NCBI RefSeq assembly: GCF_001039575.1
Contig: NZ_JIBT01000014.1
Coordinates: 37,649 to 101,648 of the forward strand
From: Halomonas sp. PR-M31
GTDB lineage: Bacteria; Pseudomonadota; Gammaproteobacteria; Pseudomonadales; Halomonadaceae
Length of the DNA: 64,000 nt
Direction: 5' to 3'
Every line of letters starts with the position of its first letter. The stretch's first letter is position 1. Positions 1 to 10,068 of this stretch are shown here, piece after piece. A model generated the notes under the pieces. That model was not told the DNA's origin, ran no database searches, and saw only the letters and a program-made list of their open reading frames with translations. Position numbers and translations under genes: made by a program.

Positions 1-1294
1 CAGCTGTGATCGTACTCCTTGAAGGATTCTGATGCCGGCTGACCGCCGCCTTCCGCCTGCCATTCGTCTTTCGCTTCCTGGGGAGCATCCGGTGCATCGC
101 TGTCCATCAGCTTTTCGAAGGTCGCTTTCATATCGGAAAGCGCAACCCGATCCTGAGGACGCTTAGGCCCGGCAAGGCTGGCTTCGACATCGCCCATGTC
201 AAGCGAGAGGGTATCGGTGTAGATGGGCTCATGCCCTGCTCACGCCACAGGCCCTGTTCCTTGGCATAAGTTTCGACCAAGGCGATCTGATCGTCCTCAC
301 GGCCGGTCAGACGCATGTAGTTCAGGGTCTGTTCGTCTACCGGGAAGAAGCCACAGGTAGCACCATATTCCGGCGCCATGTTGGCGATGGTGGCGCGATC
401 CGCTACCGGCATGTCCTTGAGACCGTCGCCGTAGAACTCGACGAACTTGCCGACCACGCCTTTCTTGCGCAGCATCTCAGTGACGGTCAGCACCAGATCC
501 GTGGCGGTGATGCCTTCCCTTAGCTTGCCGGTGATCTTGAAGCCGATAACTTCCGGGATCACCATGGAGACCGGCTGTCCCAGCATGGCCGCTTCCGCTT
601 CGATGCCGCCGACCCCCCAGCCAAGAATCCCTAAGCCGTTGATCATGGTGGTGTGGGAATCGGTACCCACCAGCGTGTCAGGGTAGGCGAAGGTCTTGCC
701 ATCCTGCTCCTTGGTCCAGACCGTCCTGCCCAAGTACTCCAGGTTGACCTGATGGCAAATGCCGGTGCCTGGTGGGACTACCCGGAAATTGTCGAAGGCC
801 TGCTGACCCCAGCGCAGAAACTCATAGCGTTCGTGATTGCGCTCCATCTCGATGGCAACGTTGTCCTTGAACGCGGAGGAATCACCGAAGTGATCGACCA
901 TTACCGAGTGGTCGATGACCAGATCGACCGGTGAAAGCGGATTGATGCGAGCCGGGTCTTCGCCCAGTCGCTCCACGGCGTCGCGCATGGAGGCCAGGTC
1001 GACGACACCGGGGACGCCGGTGAAGTCCTGCATCAAGACGCGAGCAGGGCGATAGCCGATTTCGCGAGTGGAACGTGCTTCCTTCTGCCAATCGACCAGG
1101 GCTTGCATGTCGTCGCTGGACACGCTCTCGTCATCGGCGTAACGCAGCTGGTTTTCGAGCAGAACCTTGAGCGTGAAGGGCAGCCGCTTGATATCGCCGA
1201 ATGCCTCGGCGGCCTTGGGCAAGCTGTAATAGTGATAGGTGGAACCTGACGCTTCGAGGGTGCTTAAGGTATCCGGTGTCTTATCCGTGCTCAT
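1..1294 (-). CDS. acnA: Aconitate hydratase A (AcnA), N-terminal half, cut by window edge and frameshifted
   Basis: Aconitase interconverts citrate and isocitrate in the TCA cycle in the cytoplasm. The visible 430 or so residues carry family motifs such as [21 protein letters not shown] and [17 protein letters not shown]. AcnA proteins are about 900 residues, and the three cysteines that hold the 4Fe-4S cluster should lie just beyond the left edge. The ATG at 1294 follows a strong AGGAGG. Near 233 the frame breaks after EQG. Adding one base restores [19 protein letters not shown] and an open frame to base 1, so a lost base in the sequence is more likely than a pseudogene. Confidence in the family is very high. 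Confidence 0.95.
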
Positions 1295-1693
1295 GGAGCT
1301 CCTCCTGTACTGTCCTCGATGATCGTATCTTCCGTGACGCTGAACTGCCGCAGGTTGATCGACTGACGAGGATGCGGGTCACTTACTGATCCGAATCTTA
1401 AACGTTCGGTGCTTACGTAGCAGCTTAGCAGCATACGCTGCTCAAGAGACTATTTGCTGTCCTTTGCTACCATTTACATGGGCACGGTAGAAGGGGAATT
1501 CAAGCATCTACGCGTAGTGCGAGGATGTAAGACTAACGACGTGGTGTGTCAGTGGTTGCATGGACGCAATCCTAATACCCATTGAAAGCGCCAAATCGTT
1601 TGCAACCGTAGAAGTTTGTAAGCCCAAGGCTTGAAAGTGCCCTGTACCGCCACCACATTCAATGTGTTCAATGGAATGTCAAAACGAGTCGAC
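1295..1693. other. Intergenic region between divergent acnA and CPXCG genes
   Basis: This 400-base gap should hold promoters for both divergent genes. I see one small hairpin, AGCAGC-ATAC-GCTGCT at 1427-1442, and no convincing -35/-10 pair on either strand. A start for the CPXCG gene as early as 1631 is possible and would use part of this gap. Confidence 0.5.
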
Positions 1694-1903
1694 ATGCACG
1701 AAGAAATGCTCAATGCACACCCCATGGATTGCCCCTATTGCGGCACGGGCTTCGAATTGCTTGTCGACAGCAGCCAGGGAAGCCACACCACTTGGGAGGA
1801 TTGTCCTCGTTGTTGTGCTCCCATTCAGATCGATGTCGGGGTGTCCGAGATCTCAGGTGAGCTGGAGCATTTGACCCTTGGCCGGGATGACGACGTCATC
1901 TGA
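1694..1903 (+). CDS. CPXCG motif-containing cysteine-rich small protein
   Basis: This small cytoplasmic protein of about 69 residues has two CxxC pairs, CPYCG near the start and CPRCC about 30 residues later, followed by API. That is the pattern of the Cys-rich CPXCG family (PF14255), which probably binds zinc. The function of the family is not established. The start is uncertain: in-frame ATGs at 1631, 1676 and 1694 all lack a good ribosome binding site. I chose 1694 because it leaves the family-like beginning MHEEMLNAHPMDCPYCG. Confidence 0.75.
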   Translation: MHEEMLNAHPMDCPYCGTGFELLVDSSQGSHTTWEDCPRCCAPIQIDVGVSEISGELEHLTLGRDDDVI

Positions 1904-1933
1904 ACGGTTATGTTATCGGCCACCGGTATTCCG

Positions 1934-1999
1934 ATAGGTTGCTACTATGCGTTCTATTGGGGGAATCAAATTGGCAAATGTTGAGATGGCCCCTAATCT
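1934..1999 (+). promoter_or_regulatory. OxyR-like operator and promoter of the peroxiredoxin gene
   Basis: The 15-mer ATAGGTTGCTACTAT at 1934-1948 matches nine of the ten fixed bases of the OxyR element ATAGnTnnnAnCTAT. After exactly 7 bases a second, weaker element at 1956-1970 matches six of ten. A TTGGCA -35 at 1971-1976, a 17-base spacer and a TAATCT -10 at 1994-1999 follow directly. An activator site next to the -35 ahead of a peroxide-scavenging gene fits OxyR control. The matches are seen; the regulator is inferred. Confidence 0.6.
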
Positions 2000-2048
2000 A
2001 TATACCGAATTTACTTGAAACGATCAGTATGATCACAAGGAGACATGC

Positions 2049-2651
2049 ATGAGTGTATTGGTTGGACGCCAAGCCCCGGATTTTGAAGCTGCTGCTGTTC
2101 TAGGCAACGGTGAAATCGTAGAGAATTTCAAGCTGTCCGACAGCAACGGCAAGCTGCGCGTGCTATTTTTCTGGCCGCTGGATTTCACTTTCGTATGCCC
2201 CTCCGAAATTATTGCCCATGACAACCGTCTGGCAAAATTCAAAGAGCTAGGGGTCGAAGTGATCGGTGCCTCCATTGATTCCCAGTTTTCTCACTATGCA
2301 TGGCGCAAGACTTCTCCGGACGCGGGTGGTATTGGTGAAGTCGGCTTTCCGATCGTCGCCGACGTCAAGCATGAGATCGTTCAGGCCTATGGCATCGAGC
2401 ATCCGGAAGCAGGTGTCGCACTGCGCGCTTCTTTCCTGATCGACGAAGACGGTGTCGTTCAGCATCAGACCGTCAACAACCTGCCGTTAGGTCGCAATGT
2501 CGATGAAATGCTGCGCATGGTCAAAGCGCTGCAGCACCACCAGAAGCATGGCGAAGTCTGCCCTGCAGGTTGGGATGAGGGTCAGGAAGGCATGAAGGAT
2601 AACGCGGAAGGTGTCGCCAAGTATTTGGGCACCCACTCCACGCAGCTATAA
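2049..2651 (+). CDS. Typical 2-Cys peroxiredoxin (AhpC/TSA family)
   Basis: The 200-residue protein reduces hydrogen peroxide and organic peroxides with thiol electrons, most likely from thioredoxin. The peroxidatic cysteine is C50 in FTFVCPSEI and the resolving cysteine is C171 in EVCPAGW, the spacing of typical 2-Cys enzymes. AAGGAG sits just upstream of the ATG. The next gene, trxB, supplies reducing power to thioredoxin, so the pair forms a short redox chain. They may be transcribed separately, because a terminator lies between them. An OxyR-like promoter precedes this gene. The subtype (AhpC or Prx1-like) is not certain, so no symbol is given. Confidence 0.95.
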   Translation: MSVLVGRQAPDFEAAAVLGNGEIVENFKLSDSNGKLRVLFFWPLDFTFVCPSEIIAHDNRLAKFKELGVEVIGASIDSQFSHYAWRKTSPDAGGIGEVGFPIVADVKHEIVQAYGIEHPEAGVALRASFLIDEDGVVQHQTVNNLPLGRNVDEMLRMVKALQHHQKHGEVCPAGWDEGQEGMKDNAEGVAKYLGTHSTQL

Positions 2652-2667
2652 GCGTTTTAGCGTATCG

Positions 2668-2692
2668 GGGCGGCCTCAGGGTCGCCCTTTTT
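2668..2692 (+). terminator. Intrinsic terminator after the peroxiredoxin gene
   Basis: GGGCGGCC (2668-2675), loop TCAG and GGTCGCCC (2680-2687) form an 8-bp stem with one G-T pair, followed by five Ts. Confidence 0.85.
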
Positions 2693-2723
2693 GTTAGTAC
2701 GGCACTTTTACGACGCTTGATGA

Positions 2724-3695
<972 letters not shown>

Positions 3696-3748
3696 CGCCA
3701 TTGACTGGGCGAGACGAGTGAGTATCGCCTCGAGCCCGGCACAATCTT

Positions 3749-4000
3749 TCAATAGTGGGGCGGCTTTTCGTATTCTTCTGAAAAGCCGTTTTCTTCCGGA
3801 TCCATGCTCTTGAGCCACTGATGTTGATTGCGCAAATGTGTCTGCATCAGATTGTTGAGTCGCTCTAGCTGCGCGAGTCGTTGCTCCTGTGCTGACACTG
3901 CTCGATCAAGAGTATCCAGCCAATATTCCTGATGGGCTATTCGGCTCTCTATTGCTTCAAAACGCCGTTCCAGGCGGGCAAGCGTAGTTTCGTCCGTCAT
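3749..4000 (-). CDS. slyX: SlyX family protein
   Basis: The 83-residue protein is almost entirely a predicted coiled coil ([19 protein letters not shown] and onward, with heptad leucines) and ends in the family-typical EKPPHY. SlyX is a small cytoplasmic protein of unknown function widespread in gammaproteobacteria. The frame stays open much further upstream, but the ATG at 4000 has AAGGA about 7 bases before it and gives the usual family length. The gene is convergent with trxB and divergent from the cold-shock-domain gene. Confidence 0.88.
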   Translation of the reverse strand: MTDETTLARLERRFEAIESRIAHQEYWLDTLDRAVSAQEQRLAQLERLNNLMQTHLRNQHQWLKSMDPEENGFSEEYEKPPHY

Positions 4001-4109
4001 GCTAGAATCCTTGCGCTGTGGGTCGCCGGTCATCGCGTCACCTGCATTTTGCCCCATGGATGCAAGCTGGGGCGGTCTTTGTTCATCACAACAAGAGAAT
4101 CTGAGGTCC

Positions 4110-4574
4110 ATGAATCGTAAGGTTGTAATTCGCTGTAGTCTTGTCAGTCTTCCACTTGCCGCCGTCACTCCTTTGCTGATTGCCTTGCTTATTTTATTGT
4201 TTGACGCATCCACCGCCGATGCACTAAGGCAGGTGCTGGCATCGAATGGTGCCACGTTGGTTTATATAGCAACCGCATTAGCAATATTCATCGCTTTGTT
4301 GATCGCCACGCTTCTCATGCATGCGTTGACCCCTAAGCTTGTCAATCTGGCGGACGTCGAGAATGATGATCGCGAGATCGGTGAGGTCAAATGGTTCAAC
4401 GTCAACAAGGGGTATGGCTTCATTACGCGTGAAGACGGCGGCGATGTCTTCGTGCATTTTCGTGCCATTCGCGGCAAGGGGCATCGCACTCTGGCCGAAG
4501 GTCAGAAAGTGCGTTATCACGTGGTGCAAAACGAGCGCGGACTGCAAGCAGACGATGTCACCGTGATCACCTGA
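4110..4574 (+). CDS. Membrane-anchored cold-shock-domain protein
   Basis: This 154-residue protein has two hydrophobic segments, roughly residues 10-32 and 48-72, then a linker, then a complete cold-shock domain from about residue 88 to the end. The domain shows the RNA-binding motifs KGYGFIT (RNP1) and VFVHF (RNP2). Cold-shock domains bind single-stranded RNA or DNA. Ordinary Csp proteins are soluble and about 70 residues, so this one should hold its nucleic-acid-binding domain at the inner face of the membrane. I chose the ATG at 4110 because TGAGGT lies just upstream and the membrane segment follows at once. Its role is not known to me. Confidence 0.8.
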   Translation: MNRKVVIRCSLVSLPLAAVTPLLIALLILLFDASTADALRQVLASNGATLVYIATALAIFIALLIATLLMHALTPKLVNLADVENDDREIGEVKWFNVNKGYGFITREDGGDVFVHFRAIRGKGHRTLAEGQKVRYHVVQNERGLQADDVTVIT

Positions 4575-4580
4575 TCCTAC

Positions 4581-4660
4581 AGCCTTGAGCTGTTATGAGC
4601 AGCCGTGAGCCGTTATAAGCAGCCTTGAGCCGTTATAAACAGCCTTGAGCCGTTATAAAC
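4581..4660. repeat. Four tandem copies of a 20-bp repeat
   Basis: The 20-mer agccttgagccgttataaac occurs exactly at 4621-4640 and 4641-4660. Two diverged copies precede it at 4581-4600 and 4601-4620, each differing at two to four positions, and a degenerate start of a fifth copy follows. The array fills the gap between two convergent genes. It has no spacers and no coding potential that I can see. Confidence 0.9.
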
Positions 4661-4707
4661 AGCCCTTTGACGTTGTCCTTTTCCACCTACCACAGTATCA
4701 AGTCGTT

Positions 4708-5646
4708 TCATGTTGCCGGGGCATTCGGTAATGCATCGCTATCTCGATTGGCCTCGGCTTCGATGAAAACGCGCTTGACCCTTTCATGCTTGCTTTTAAT
4801 CGTTCGATCCAGCTGAGCAATGACGGCTTCAATGCGTTCCGCCTGCGTGCCTCGAGCAAAGCGCACGCTCAAGATGACCAGGATGTAATCGGGCCCCATG
4901 TGCATGGTCAGTACTTCGTTGACCTTTTCCACGTCTTGAGGGGCATCCGCTAGGCGCCGAATATCGTCTACCACGGTACGATTGGCGCTTTCTCCAATCA
5001 GTAGACCCTTGGTTTCAATGGCAAGCCAGATAGCCGTTCCTCCCAGGATCAACCCGATGATGATTGATGCGATGCCATCGAAGACCGGATTCTGAGTCCA
5101 TTGACTCAGCGCCACGCCCGCCAGCGCCACGATAAGACCTAGCAACGCAGCGGAATCTTCGAAAACCACCACGAACATCGAAGGATCCTTGGCTCGTTTC
5201 ACCGCCTCGACATAGCCCCACTTGCCTTTGGTCTTGCGAAAACTGTTGAGCGCGAAGGCCCAGGACGCGCCTTCGAACAGGATGCCAAGGCCCAGTACGA
5301 TGTAATTGATCAGCGGCGATTCCATCTCGGTGGGATGCAGGACATGGATTATGCCCTCGTAGATTGAGACACCGGCGCCCACGGCGAAGATCATCAAAGC
5401 CACCACGAAACTCCAGAAATACACCTCCTTGCCATGGCCAAAAGGATACGCAGGACTGGGTGGTCGCTTGGCCCGGTGCATGCCTAACAGCAAAAGCCCT
5501 TGGTTGCCGGTGTCCACCACGGAGTGGACGCCTTCGGATAGCATGGCGGAGCTGCCGGTGAAGGCAGCAGCGATGAACTTAGTAACCGCGATGGCGAAAT
5601 TGCCTGCAAGCGCAGCATAAATGACGGCTTTGGATTCCTGGGCCAT
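4708..5646 (-). CDS. Cation diffusion facilitator family metal transporter
   Basis: This 312-residue inner-membrane protein should export a divalent metal such as Zn, Fe or Mn in exchange for protons. It has about six hydrophobic segments in the first 210 residues and a cytoplasmic C-terminal domain. Metal-site-like residues are in SEGVHSVVDTGNQ (segment 2) and FEDSAALLG (segment 5), and HGKEVYFW lies between. This set of motifs resembles the ZnT9-like branch of the family rather than FieF or ZitB, so the metal cannot be named. It is the last gene of the minus-strand run that includes dapE. Confidence 0.88.
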   Translation of the reverse strand: MAQESKAVIYAALAGNFAIAVTKFIAAAFTGSSAMLSEGVHSVVDTGNQGLLLLGMHRAKRPPSPAYPFGHGKEVYFWSFVVALMIFAVGAGVSIYEGIIHVLHPTEMESPLINYIVLGLGILFEGASWAFALNSFRKTKGKWGYVEAVKRAKDPSMFVVVFEDSAALLGLIVALAGVALSQWTQNPVFDGIASIIIGLILGGTAIWLAIETKGLLIGESANRTVVDDIRRLADAPQDVEKVNEVLTMHMGPDYILVILSVRFARGTQAERIEAVIAQLDRTIKSKHERVKRVFIEAEANRDSDALPNAPAT

Positions 5647-5703
5647 GGATGATTACGTCCTTGTTCTAAGAAGAGTTGGTAGTTGTTCGATAGAGGTATG
5701 GGG

Positions 5704-6090
5704 TTACTGACCGGAGTCAGGCCAATGCAGCGCTTCTTCGCTACTATCGGGGCGTATCTGCCAGAAACGATCCGGATCGTCCCCGGGCTGCCAGCCGCCT
5801 AGTGAGCAGCGCACCTCGCAATTCAGCCACTCGACCGCTTCCCGGGCGCAGTCCACGTCTCGTGGCCAGGGGGTGACCGGGCTGTCGAACCAGAGGCTTG
5901 CATAGCCGTCCGCGGCATTTTCGATCAGCAGGACAGGAATGCTTTCCTCAGCCTGATGGCCGTGGCTACGCCACTTTCGTTTACCGGCAGGCGTGAGGGG
6001 GGACGCGTTTAGTCGTTCACTCAGCCAGGCATCAAGGCGCTTGATATCCGCTTTGGCCAGATAGATTTCAATGTCGGGATAACGCTCCAT
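5704..6090 (-). CDS. Conserved hypothetical protein downstream of dapE
   Basis: The 128-residue protein has no signal peptide and no membrane segment. It is rich in Trp (KRKWRSHGHQ, WFDSPVTPWPRD, EVRCSLGGWQPGDD), with an acidic C-terminus. It starts 8 bases after the dapE stop codon and is therefore almost certainly translated from the same message. I do not recognise a domain. Position alone suggests a conserved partner of the dap operon; no function can be given. Confidence 0.7.
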   Translation of the reverse strand: MERYPDIEIYLAKADIKRLDAWLSERLNASPLTPAGKRKWRSHGHQAEESIPVLLIENAADGYASLWFDSPVTPWPRDVDCAREAVEWLNCEVRCSLGGWQPGDDPDRFWQIRPDSSEEALHWPDSGQ

Positions 6091-6098
6091 GACGGACC

Positions 6099-7265
6099 TC
6101 AGGTGAGCAGGCGCTTGATGATCGCCTCATAGACCCGACTCAGCGTGTCCAGGTCGGCGGCGCGTACGCGTTCGTTGATTTTGTGAATGGTCGCGTTAAG
6201 CGGCCCAAGCTCGACGATCTGACAGCCGAGCGTTGCGATGAAGCGTCCATCCGAAGTGCCACCGGAGGTTGAAAGCGCAGGTCTTGATCCGGTGATCTCC
6301 TCGACGCCACCGATGGCCGCCTCGATCAAGGCACCTTCTTCCGTGAGAAAGGGCTCACCGTTCAAGGTCCAGTCAAGGCGGTAATCGAGGCCATGGGCAT
6401 CCAGAATTGCTTCAGCGCGTTCCCGTAGCGTTTGATCCGTGACTTCCGTGGAGTAGCGAAAATTGAACACCACCTCCAGCTCGCCAGGGATCACGTTGGT
6501 GGCGCCGGTGCCGGCGCGGACGTTGGATATCTGAAAGCTGGTGGCGGGAAAGAAGGCATTGCCGCTGTCCCAATGCTCATTGCACAGCGCGTTCAGGGCG
6601 GGAGCGGCTTCATGGATAGGGTTGCGCGCCAGGTGCGGATAGGCGACATGCCCCTGAATGCCATGTACATGCAGCACACCGCCCAAAGAACCGCGACGAC
6701 CGTTCTTGATGATATCGCCCAACCGCTCGCTGGAGGAGGGCTCGCCCACGATGCAGTAATCCAGGCGCTCGTGAGTCTCCCGCAAATGCTCGACCACCGC
6801 CCGGGTGCCGTCCTGGGCCGGGCCTTCCTCGTCGGAGGTGATCAGAAAGGCGATTTTGCCCGGATGATCCGGATAGGCGGTCACGAAACGCTCCACCGCG
6901 GTAATCATCGCCGCGAGACTTCCCTTCATGTCCGCCGCGCCTCGACCGCACAGCATGCCGTCGTCATCGATGCAGGGCTCGAAAGGGGGATATTGCCAGT
7001 GAACGCTTGGTCCGCTTGGTACCACATCCGTGTGACCCGCAAACGCCAACACCGCTCCATGATGACCCCGCACCGCCCAGAGGTTCTCGACATCACCGAA
7101 AGGCAGGCGCTCGATACGAAAACCCAGGCGTACCAGGCGTTCGATCATTACGGCCTGGCAGCCCGCATCATCCGGAGTGACCGAAGGGCGGCGCATCAGC
7201 TCGATGGCAAGAGCAAGAGTGGGCGAGAGGGCTGTAGCAGCCAGGGCGGTATCCGACGAGGGCAT
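6099..7265 (-). CDS. dapE: Succinyl-diaminopimelate desuccinylase
   Basis: DapE removes succinate from N-succinyl-LL-diaminopimelate in lysine and peptidoglycan precursor synthesis. The 388-residue protein carries the two-metal M20 peptidase motifs [10 protein letters not shown] (metal His), [12 protein letters not shown] (bridging Asp) and TSDEEGPA (catalytic Glu pair), and a C-terminal His in [11 protein letters not shown]. The frame continues to 7316, but the ATG at 7265 has CAGGA about 7 bases upstream and matches the family start. It follows dapD after 51 bases that contain a hairpin. Confidence 0.96.
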   Translation of the reverse strand: MPSSDTALAATALSPTLALAIELMRRPSVTPDDAGCQAVMIERLVRLGFRIERLPFGDVENLWAVRGHHGAVLAFAGHTDVVPSGPSVHWQYPPFEPCIDDDGMLCGRGAADMKGSLAAMITAVERFVTAYPDHPGKIAFLITSDEEGPAQDGTRAVVEHLRETHERLDYCIVGEPSSSERLGDIIKNGRRGSLGGVLHVHGIQGHVAYPHLARNPIHEAAPALNALCNEHWDSGNAFFPATSFQISNVRAGTGATNVIPGELEVVFNFRYSTEVTDQTLRERAEAILDAHGLDYRLDWTLNGEPFLTEEGALIEAAIGGVEEITGSRPALSTSGGTSDGRFIATLGCQIVELGPLNATIHKINERVRAADLDTLSRVYEAIIKRLLT

Positions 7266-7290
7266 GTAGAGTCCTGAAAAGAAATGAAAC

Positions 7291-7311
7291 GGCGCTCGCA
7301 AAACGAGCGCC
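7291..7311 (-). terminator. Intercistronic hairpin between dapD and dapE
   Basis: GGCGCTCG (7291-7298) and CGAGCGCC (7304-7311) form a perfect 8-bp stem with a 5-base loop. Read on the minus strand it is followed by GTTTCATTTCTTTT, a broken T tract. It may be a weak terminator or an RNA-processing hairpin that sets the dapE to dapD ratio. Confidence 0.55.
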
Positions 7312-7316
7312 ATCAA

Positions 7317-8341
7317 TCAATTATGCGCGTGCAGCGCTTCGTTCAAGGCGATGGCGCTCTTGTTGGTCAGACATTCGATGCGTCCGCTGACCGAGTTGCG
7401 GCGCAGCAACATATCATCCTGGTTTGCCAGATCACGAGCACTGACGGTCTTTACCTCCTGGCCTTCCTCGTCAAGCAGCGCGATCTTGGCGCCGGAAGTA
7501 ATATAAAGCCCCGCTTCGACGGTGCAGCGATTCCCCAGCGGAATACCAATACCGGCATTGGCACCGATCAAGCAGCCTTCGCCGACCTTAATCACGATAT
7601 TGCCGCCCCCGGAAAGGGTGCCCATGGTGGAGCCGCCGCCGCCTAGGTCCGAGCCCTTACCCACGACCACGCCGGCGGAGATGCGACCTTCGATCATTCC
7701 TGGCCCTTCGCGCCGGCATTGAAGTTGACGAAGCCTTCGTGCATGACCGTGGTGCCTTCACCCAGGTAGGCGCCCAGGCGCACCCGAGCGGTATCGGCGA
7801 TACGTACGCCTGCCGGCACCACGTAATCCGTCATTTTGGGGAACTTGTCGACGCAATCCACGGATAGCGGCCGGCCTTCCAAGCGTGCTCTGAGACGACG
7901 TGCCGGCAGTTCTTCGATATCGATGGGACCTTCGTTGGTCCAGGCGATGTTACGCAGTACGCCGAACATGCCGCTAAGGTCGATAGCGTGAGGCTTGACC
8001 AGGCGATGGGAAAGCAGATGCAGCTTGAGATACACCTCCGGTACGCTCTCCGGCGCCTGATCGGACTCGAGGAAGACAGCCACCAGCGGTCGCTGACTGG
8101 CGCCAAGCGCCTCGGCAAGCTCCGCTTGTTCGGTATTTCCCGCTGTCTCGAAGGCTTGGGCAAGCTCAGCGCAATGCTCCGGTAGAAAGCTGACCACGGC
8201 ATTGCCGCTCGAGGCATTCAGCGCCTTGCGGGCAGTAGCGACCAGGGCATCCTCGGGTTCGAACAGCGGTGCTGGATAGTAGACCTCCAGCCAATCCCCT
8301 TGGGTGTTCTGGCTACCGATTCCGAGAGCGAAGCTCAGCAT
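7317..8341 (-). CDS. dapD: Tetrahydrodipicolinate N-succinyltransferase (DapD), frameshifted in this sequence
   Basis: DapD transfers succinate from succinyl-CoA to tetrahydrodipicolinate, the step before DapC and DapE. The N-terminal part runs from MLSFALGIGS to FVNFNAGAKG. The rest, from MIEGRISAGVVVGKGSDLGG to the end, is in another frame and contains the left-handed beta-helix repeats. Adding one G near 7708 gives FVNFNAGAEGPGMIEGRIS and a normal 341-residue protein. CAGGAG lies before the ATG at 8341. DapD is essential for the succinylase route, so the break is probably a base-call error. Confidence 0.94.
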
Positions 8342-8368
8342 AAAAGTCTCCTGAATAAAGAAATCGAA

Positions 8369-8718
8369 TCAATGGGGCAGTTCAGCATACTCATCACGCT
8401 TGAAGCCGACGACTACCCGATCGCCGGTATCGAGCAGCGGGCGCTTGAGCAGGGTCGGGTTCGCTAGCATCAATGAACGCGCGCTGTCGACACTGTCCTT
8501 GGCGGCCTGCTGTTCGCTGGGATCAAGGCTATGCCAGGTGGTGCTGCGGGTGTTCAATAACGTCGCGAGACCTACCTGACCGATGAGATGCTCGAGCAAC
8601 GTCTTGTCGAGCCCATGCTCACGCAGATCGTGATAATGGTAGGGCGTTTCTTGGGCATCGAGTGTCTTGCGCGCTTGCGGCAGGTATCACAGGTCTTGAT
8701 CCCGTAAAGCGTGATCAT
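8369..8718 (-). CDS. ArsC/Spx-family thioredoxin-fold protein, frameshifted in this sequence
   Basis: The start MITLYGIKTCDTC and the later RKTLDAQETPYHYHDLREHG, with LANPTLLKRPLLD near the end, mark the small ArsC-like family (the YffB/Spx branch, thioredoxin fold, about 116 residues). The first 17 or so codons are in a different frame from the rest. Adding one G near 8674 joins them as TCRKARKTLDA. GGAGAG precedes the ATG at 8718. Genes of this family often lie between dapC and dapD, as here, but the reaction is not established, and arsenate reduction should not be assumed. It starts 26 bases after the dapC stop. Confidence 0.85.
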
Positions 8719-8744
8719 TTTGAGAGATCTCTCCAGGGGCGTGT

Positions 8745-9947
8745 TCAATAGTGTTCTTCGATGAAACGACGAATGCGCCGGGCGGCTTCCAGCGTCGTGT
8801 CCGGATCGGCTACCAGGGCCATGCGTACTCGCCCATTGCCTGGATTGCCCTGCGAACTCTCCCGGGACATATAACGCCCTGGCAGCACCGTTACGTGCTG
8901 CTGCGAATAAAGTTCTCGCGCAAAGGTTTCATCGTCTCCATCCGGCACTGCCGGCCATAGATAGAAGCTGGCCTGAGGCGAGGGGAAGTCCAGCACCGGT
9001 GCAAGGCATTCCACTACCGCCGCGAAGGTCTGTCGATAAATCTCGCGGTTGGCCTGTACGTGGGCTTCGTCACCCCAGGCCACCGTCGAGGCCTGCTGCA
9101 CCTGTAGTGACATGGCGCAGCCGTGGTAGGTGCGATAGCGGGCGAAAGGGGCGATCAATGCCTCGTCGCCGGCCACAAAGCCTGAACGCAATCCAGGTAG
9201 GTTGGAGCGCTTGGACAGGGAGTGAAAGACGATGCAGCGGCGGTAGTCGTGACGGCCCAAGGCAGCGCAGGCCTCGAGTAGCCCAGGAGGAGGCGCGGAC
9301 TCATCGAGGTAGAGCTCTGAATAGCACTCATCCGAGGCGACGATGAAATCGTGCTCATCCGCCAAAGCGATCAGCCGCTTGAAGTCTTCAAGGGGTGTCA
9401 CTGCACCGGTAGGATTGCCCGGAGAGCACACGAACACCAGCTGCACCTCGCGCCAGGCCGCCGCCGGCACCGCCTCAAGATCCGGCAGAAAGCCCTTGTC
9501 GGCACGGCAATCCAGATACAACGGCTGGCCGCCGGCAAGCAGCGTGGCGCCTTCATAGATCTGATAGAACGGGTTGGGCACGGCGACCCGGGCCGGGCGT
9601 GAACGATCCAGCGCCGCCTGGACGAAGGCGAAGATCGCCTCCCGGGTACCATTGACCGGCAGCACCTGGCGCTGAGGATCGAGACTCTGCGGCGCAAGGT
9701 TGAAACGCCTGGTCGCCCAGTCGGCGATCGTTGCGCGCAGCTCGGGTAAGCCAAGGGTACTCGGATAGCGGGCGACTGCGCCAACGTGGTGATTCAGACT
9801 CTCGAGCACGCTGGTGGGCGGCGCGTGCTGGGGCTCGCCAATCGATAGCGGGATGTGTGTGAGATCCGCCGGTGGAGTCACGCCGGCCATAAGCGCCTTG
9901 AGACGCTCGAAAGGGTAGGGCTTGAGAGCGTCGAGTTCCGGGTTCAT
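8745..9947 (-). CDS. dapC: Succinyldiaminopimelate transaminase
   Basis: DapC makes N-succinyl-LL-diaminopimelate from the keto precursor with glutamate as amino donor. The 400-residue protein is a class I PLP aminotransferase with VFVCSPGNPTGAV, VASDECYSELY and the PLP-lysine segment SLSKRSNLPGLRSGF. It belongs to the dapC-dapD-dapE run, which together converts tetrahydrodipicolinate to LL-diaminopimelate. A promoter lies 60 bases upstream (10007-10035), so the dap genes can be expressed apart from glnD. Confidence 0.93.
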   Translation of the reverse strand: MNPELDALKPYPFERLKALMAGVTPPADLTHIPLSIGEPQHAPPTSVLESLNHHVGAVARYPSTLGLPELRATIADWATRRFNLAPQSLDPQRQVLPVNGTREAIFAFVQAALDRSRPARVAVPNPFYQIYEGATLLAGGQPLYLDCRADKGFLPDLEAVPAAAWREVQLVFVCSPGNPTGAVTPLEDFKRLIALADEHDFIVASDECYSELYLDESAPPPGLLEACAALGRHDYRRCIVFHSLSKRSNLPGLRSGFVAGDEALIAPFARYRTYHGCAMSLQVQQASTVAWGDEAHVQANREIYRQTFAAVVECLAPVLDFPSPQASFYLWPAVPDGDDETFARELYSQQHVTVLPGRYMSRESSQGNPGNGRVRMALVADPDTTLEAARRIRRFIEEHY

Positions 9948-10006
9948 GGCGAGTCAGATCCAGTTGTGCCCCTTAAAAGCGGCATGGGGATTTTGTAAGG
10001 CACCTG

Positions 10007-10035
10007 ATTATAGGGAAGCGGCGAAGGCGCCACAA
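10007..10035 (-). promoter_or_regulatory. Promoter upstream of dapC
   Basis: Read on the minus strand there is TTGTGG (10035-10030), a 17-base spacer and a perfect TATAAT (10012-10007). It lies in the 121-base gap between the glnD stop and the dapC start. Confidence 0.65.
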
Positions 10036-10068
10036 ATCACGAGCCCGTGGTCGAGGCGCCGGATCGGT

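Noticed and set aside
4581..4660. CRISPR array
   Set aside because: The 20-mers are directly joined with no spacers, and there are no cas genes in the window.
6432..7277. Open frame (281 codons) on the plus strand opposite dapE
   Set aside because: It lies wholly within dapE on the other strand and shows no recognisable domain or ribosome binding site.
7317..8341. dapD as a pseudogene
   Set aside because: One added base restores a perfect family match on both sides, and nine similar breaks occur in the window, most in essential genes.
8369..8718. Arsenate reductase
   Set aside because: The family includes YffB/Spx-like proteins with other or unknown roles, there are no other ars genes nearby, and the gene lies within a dap operon.
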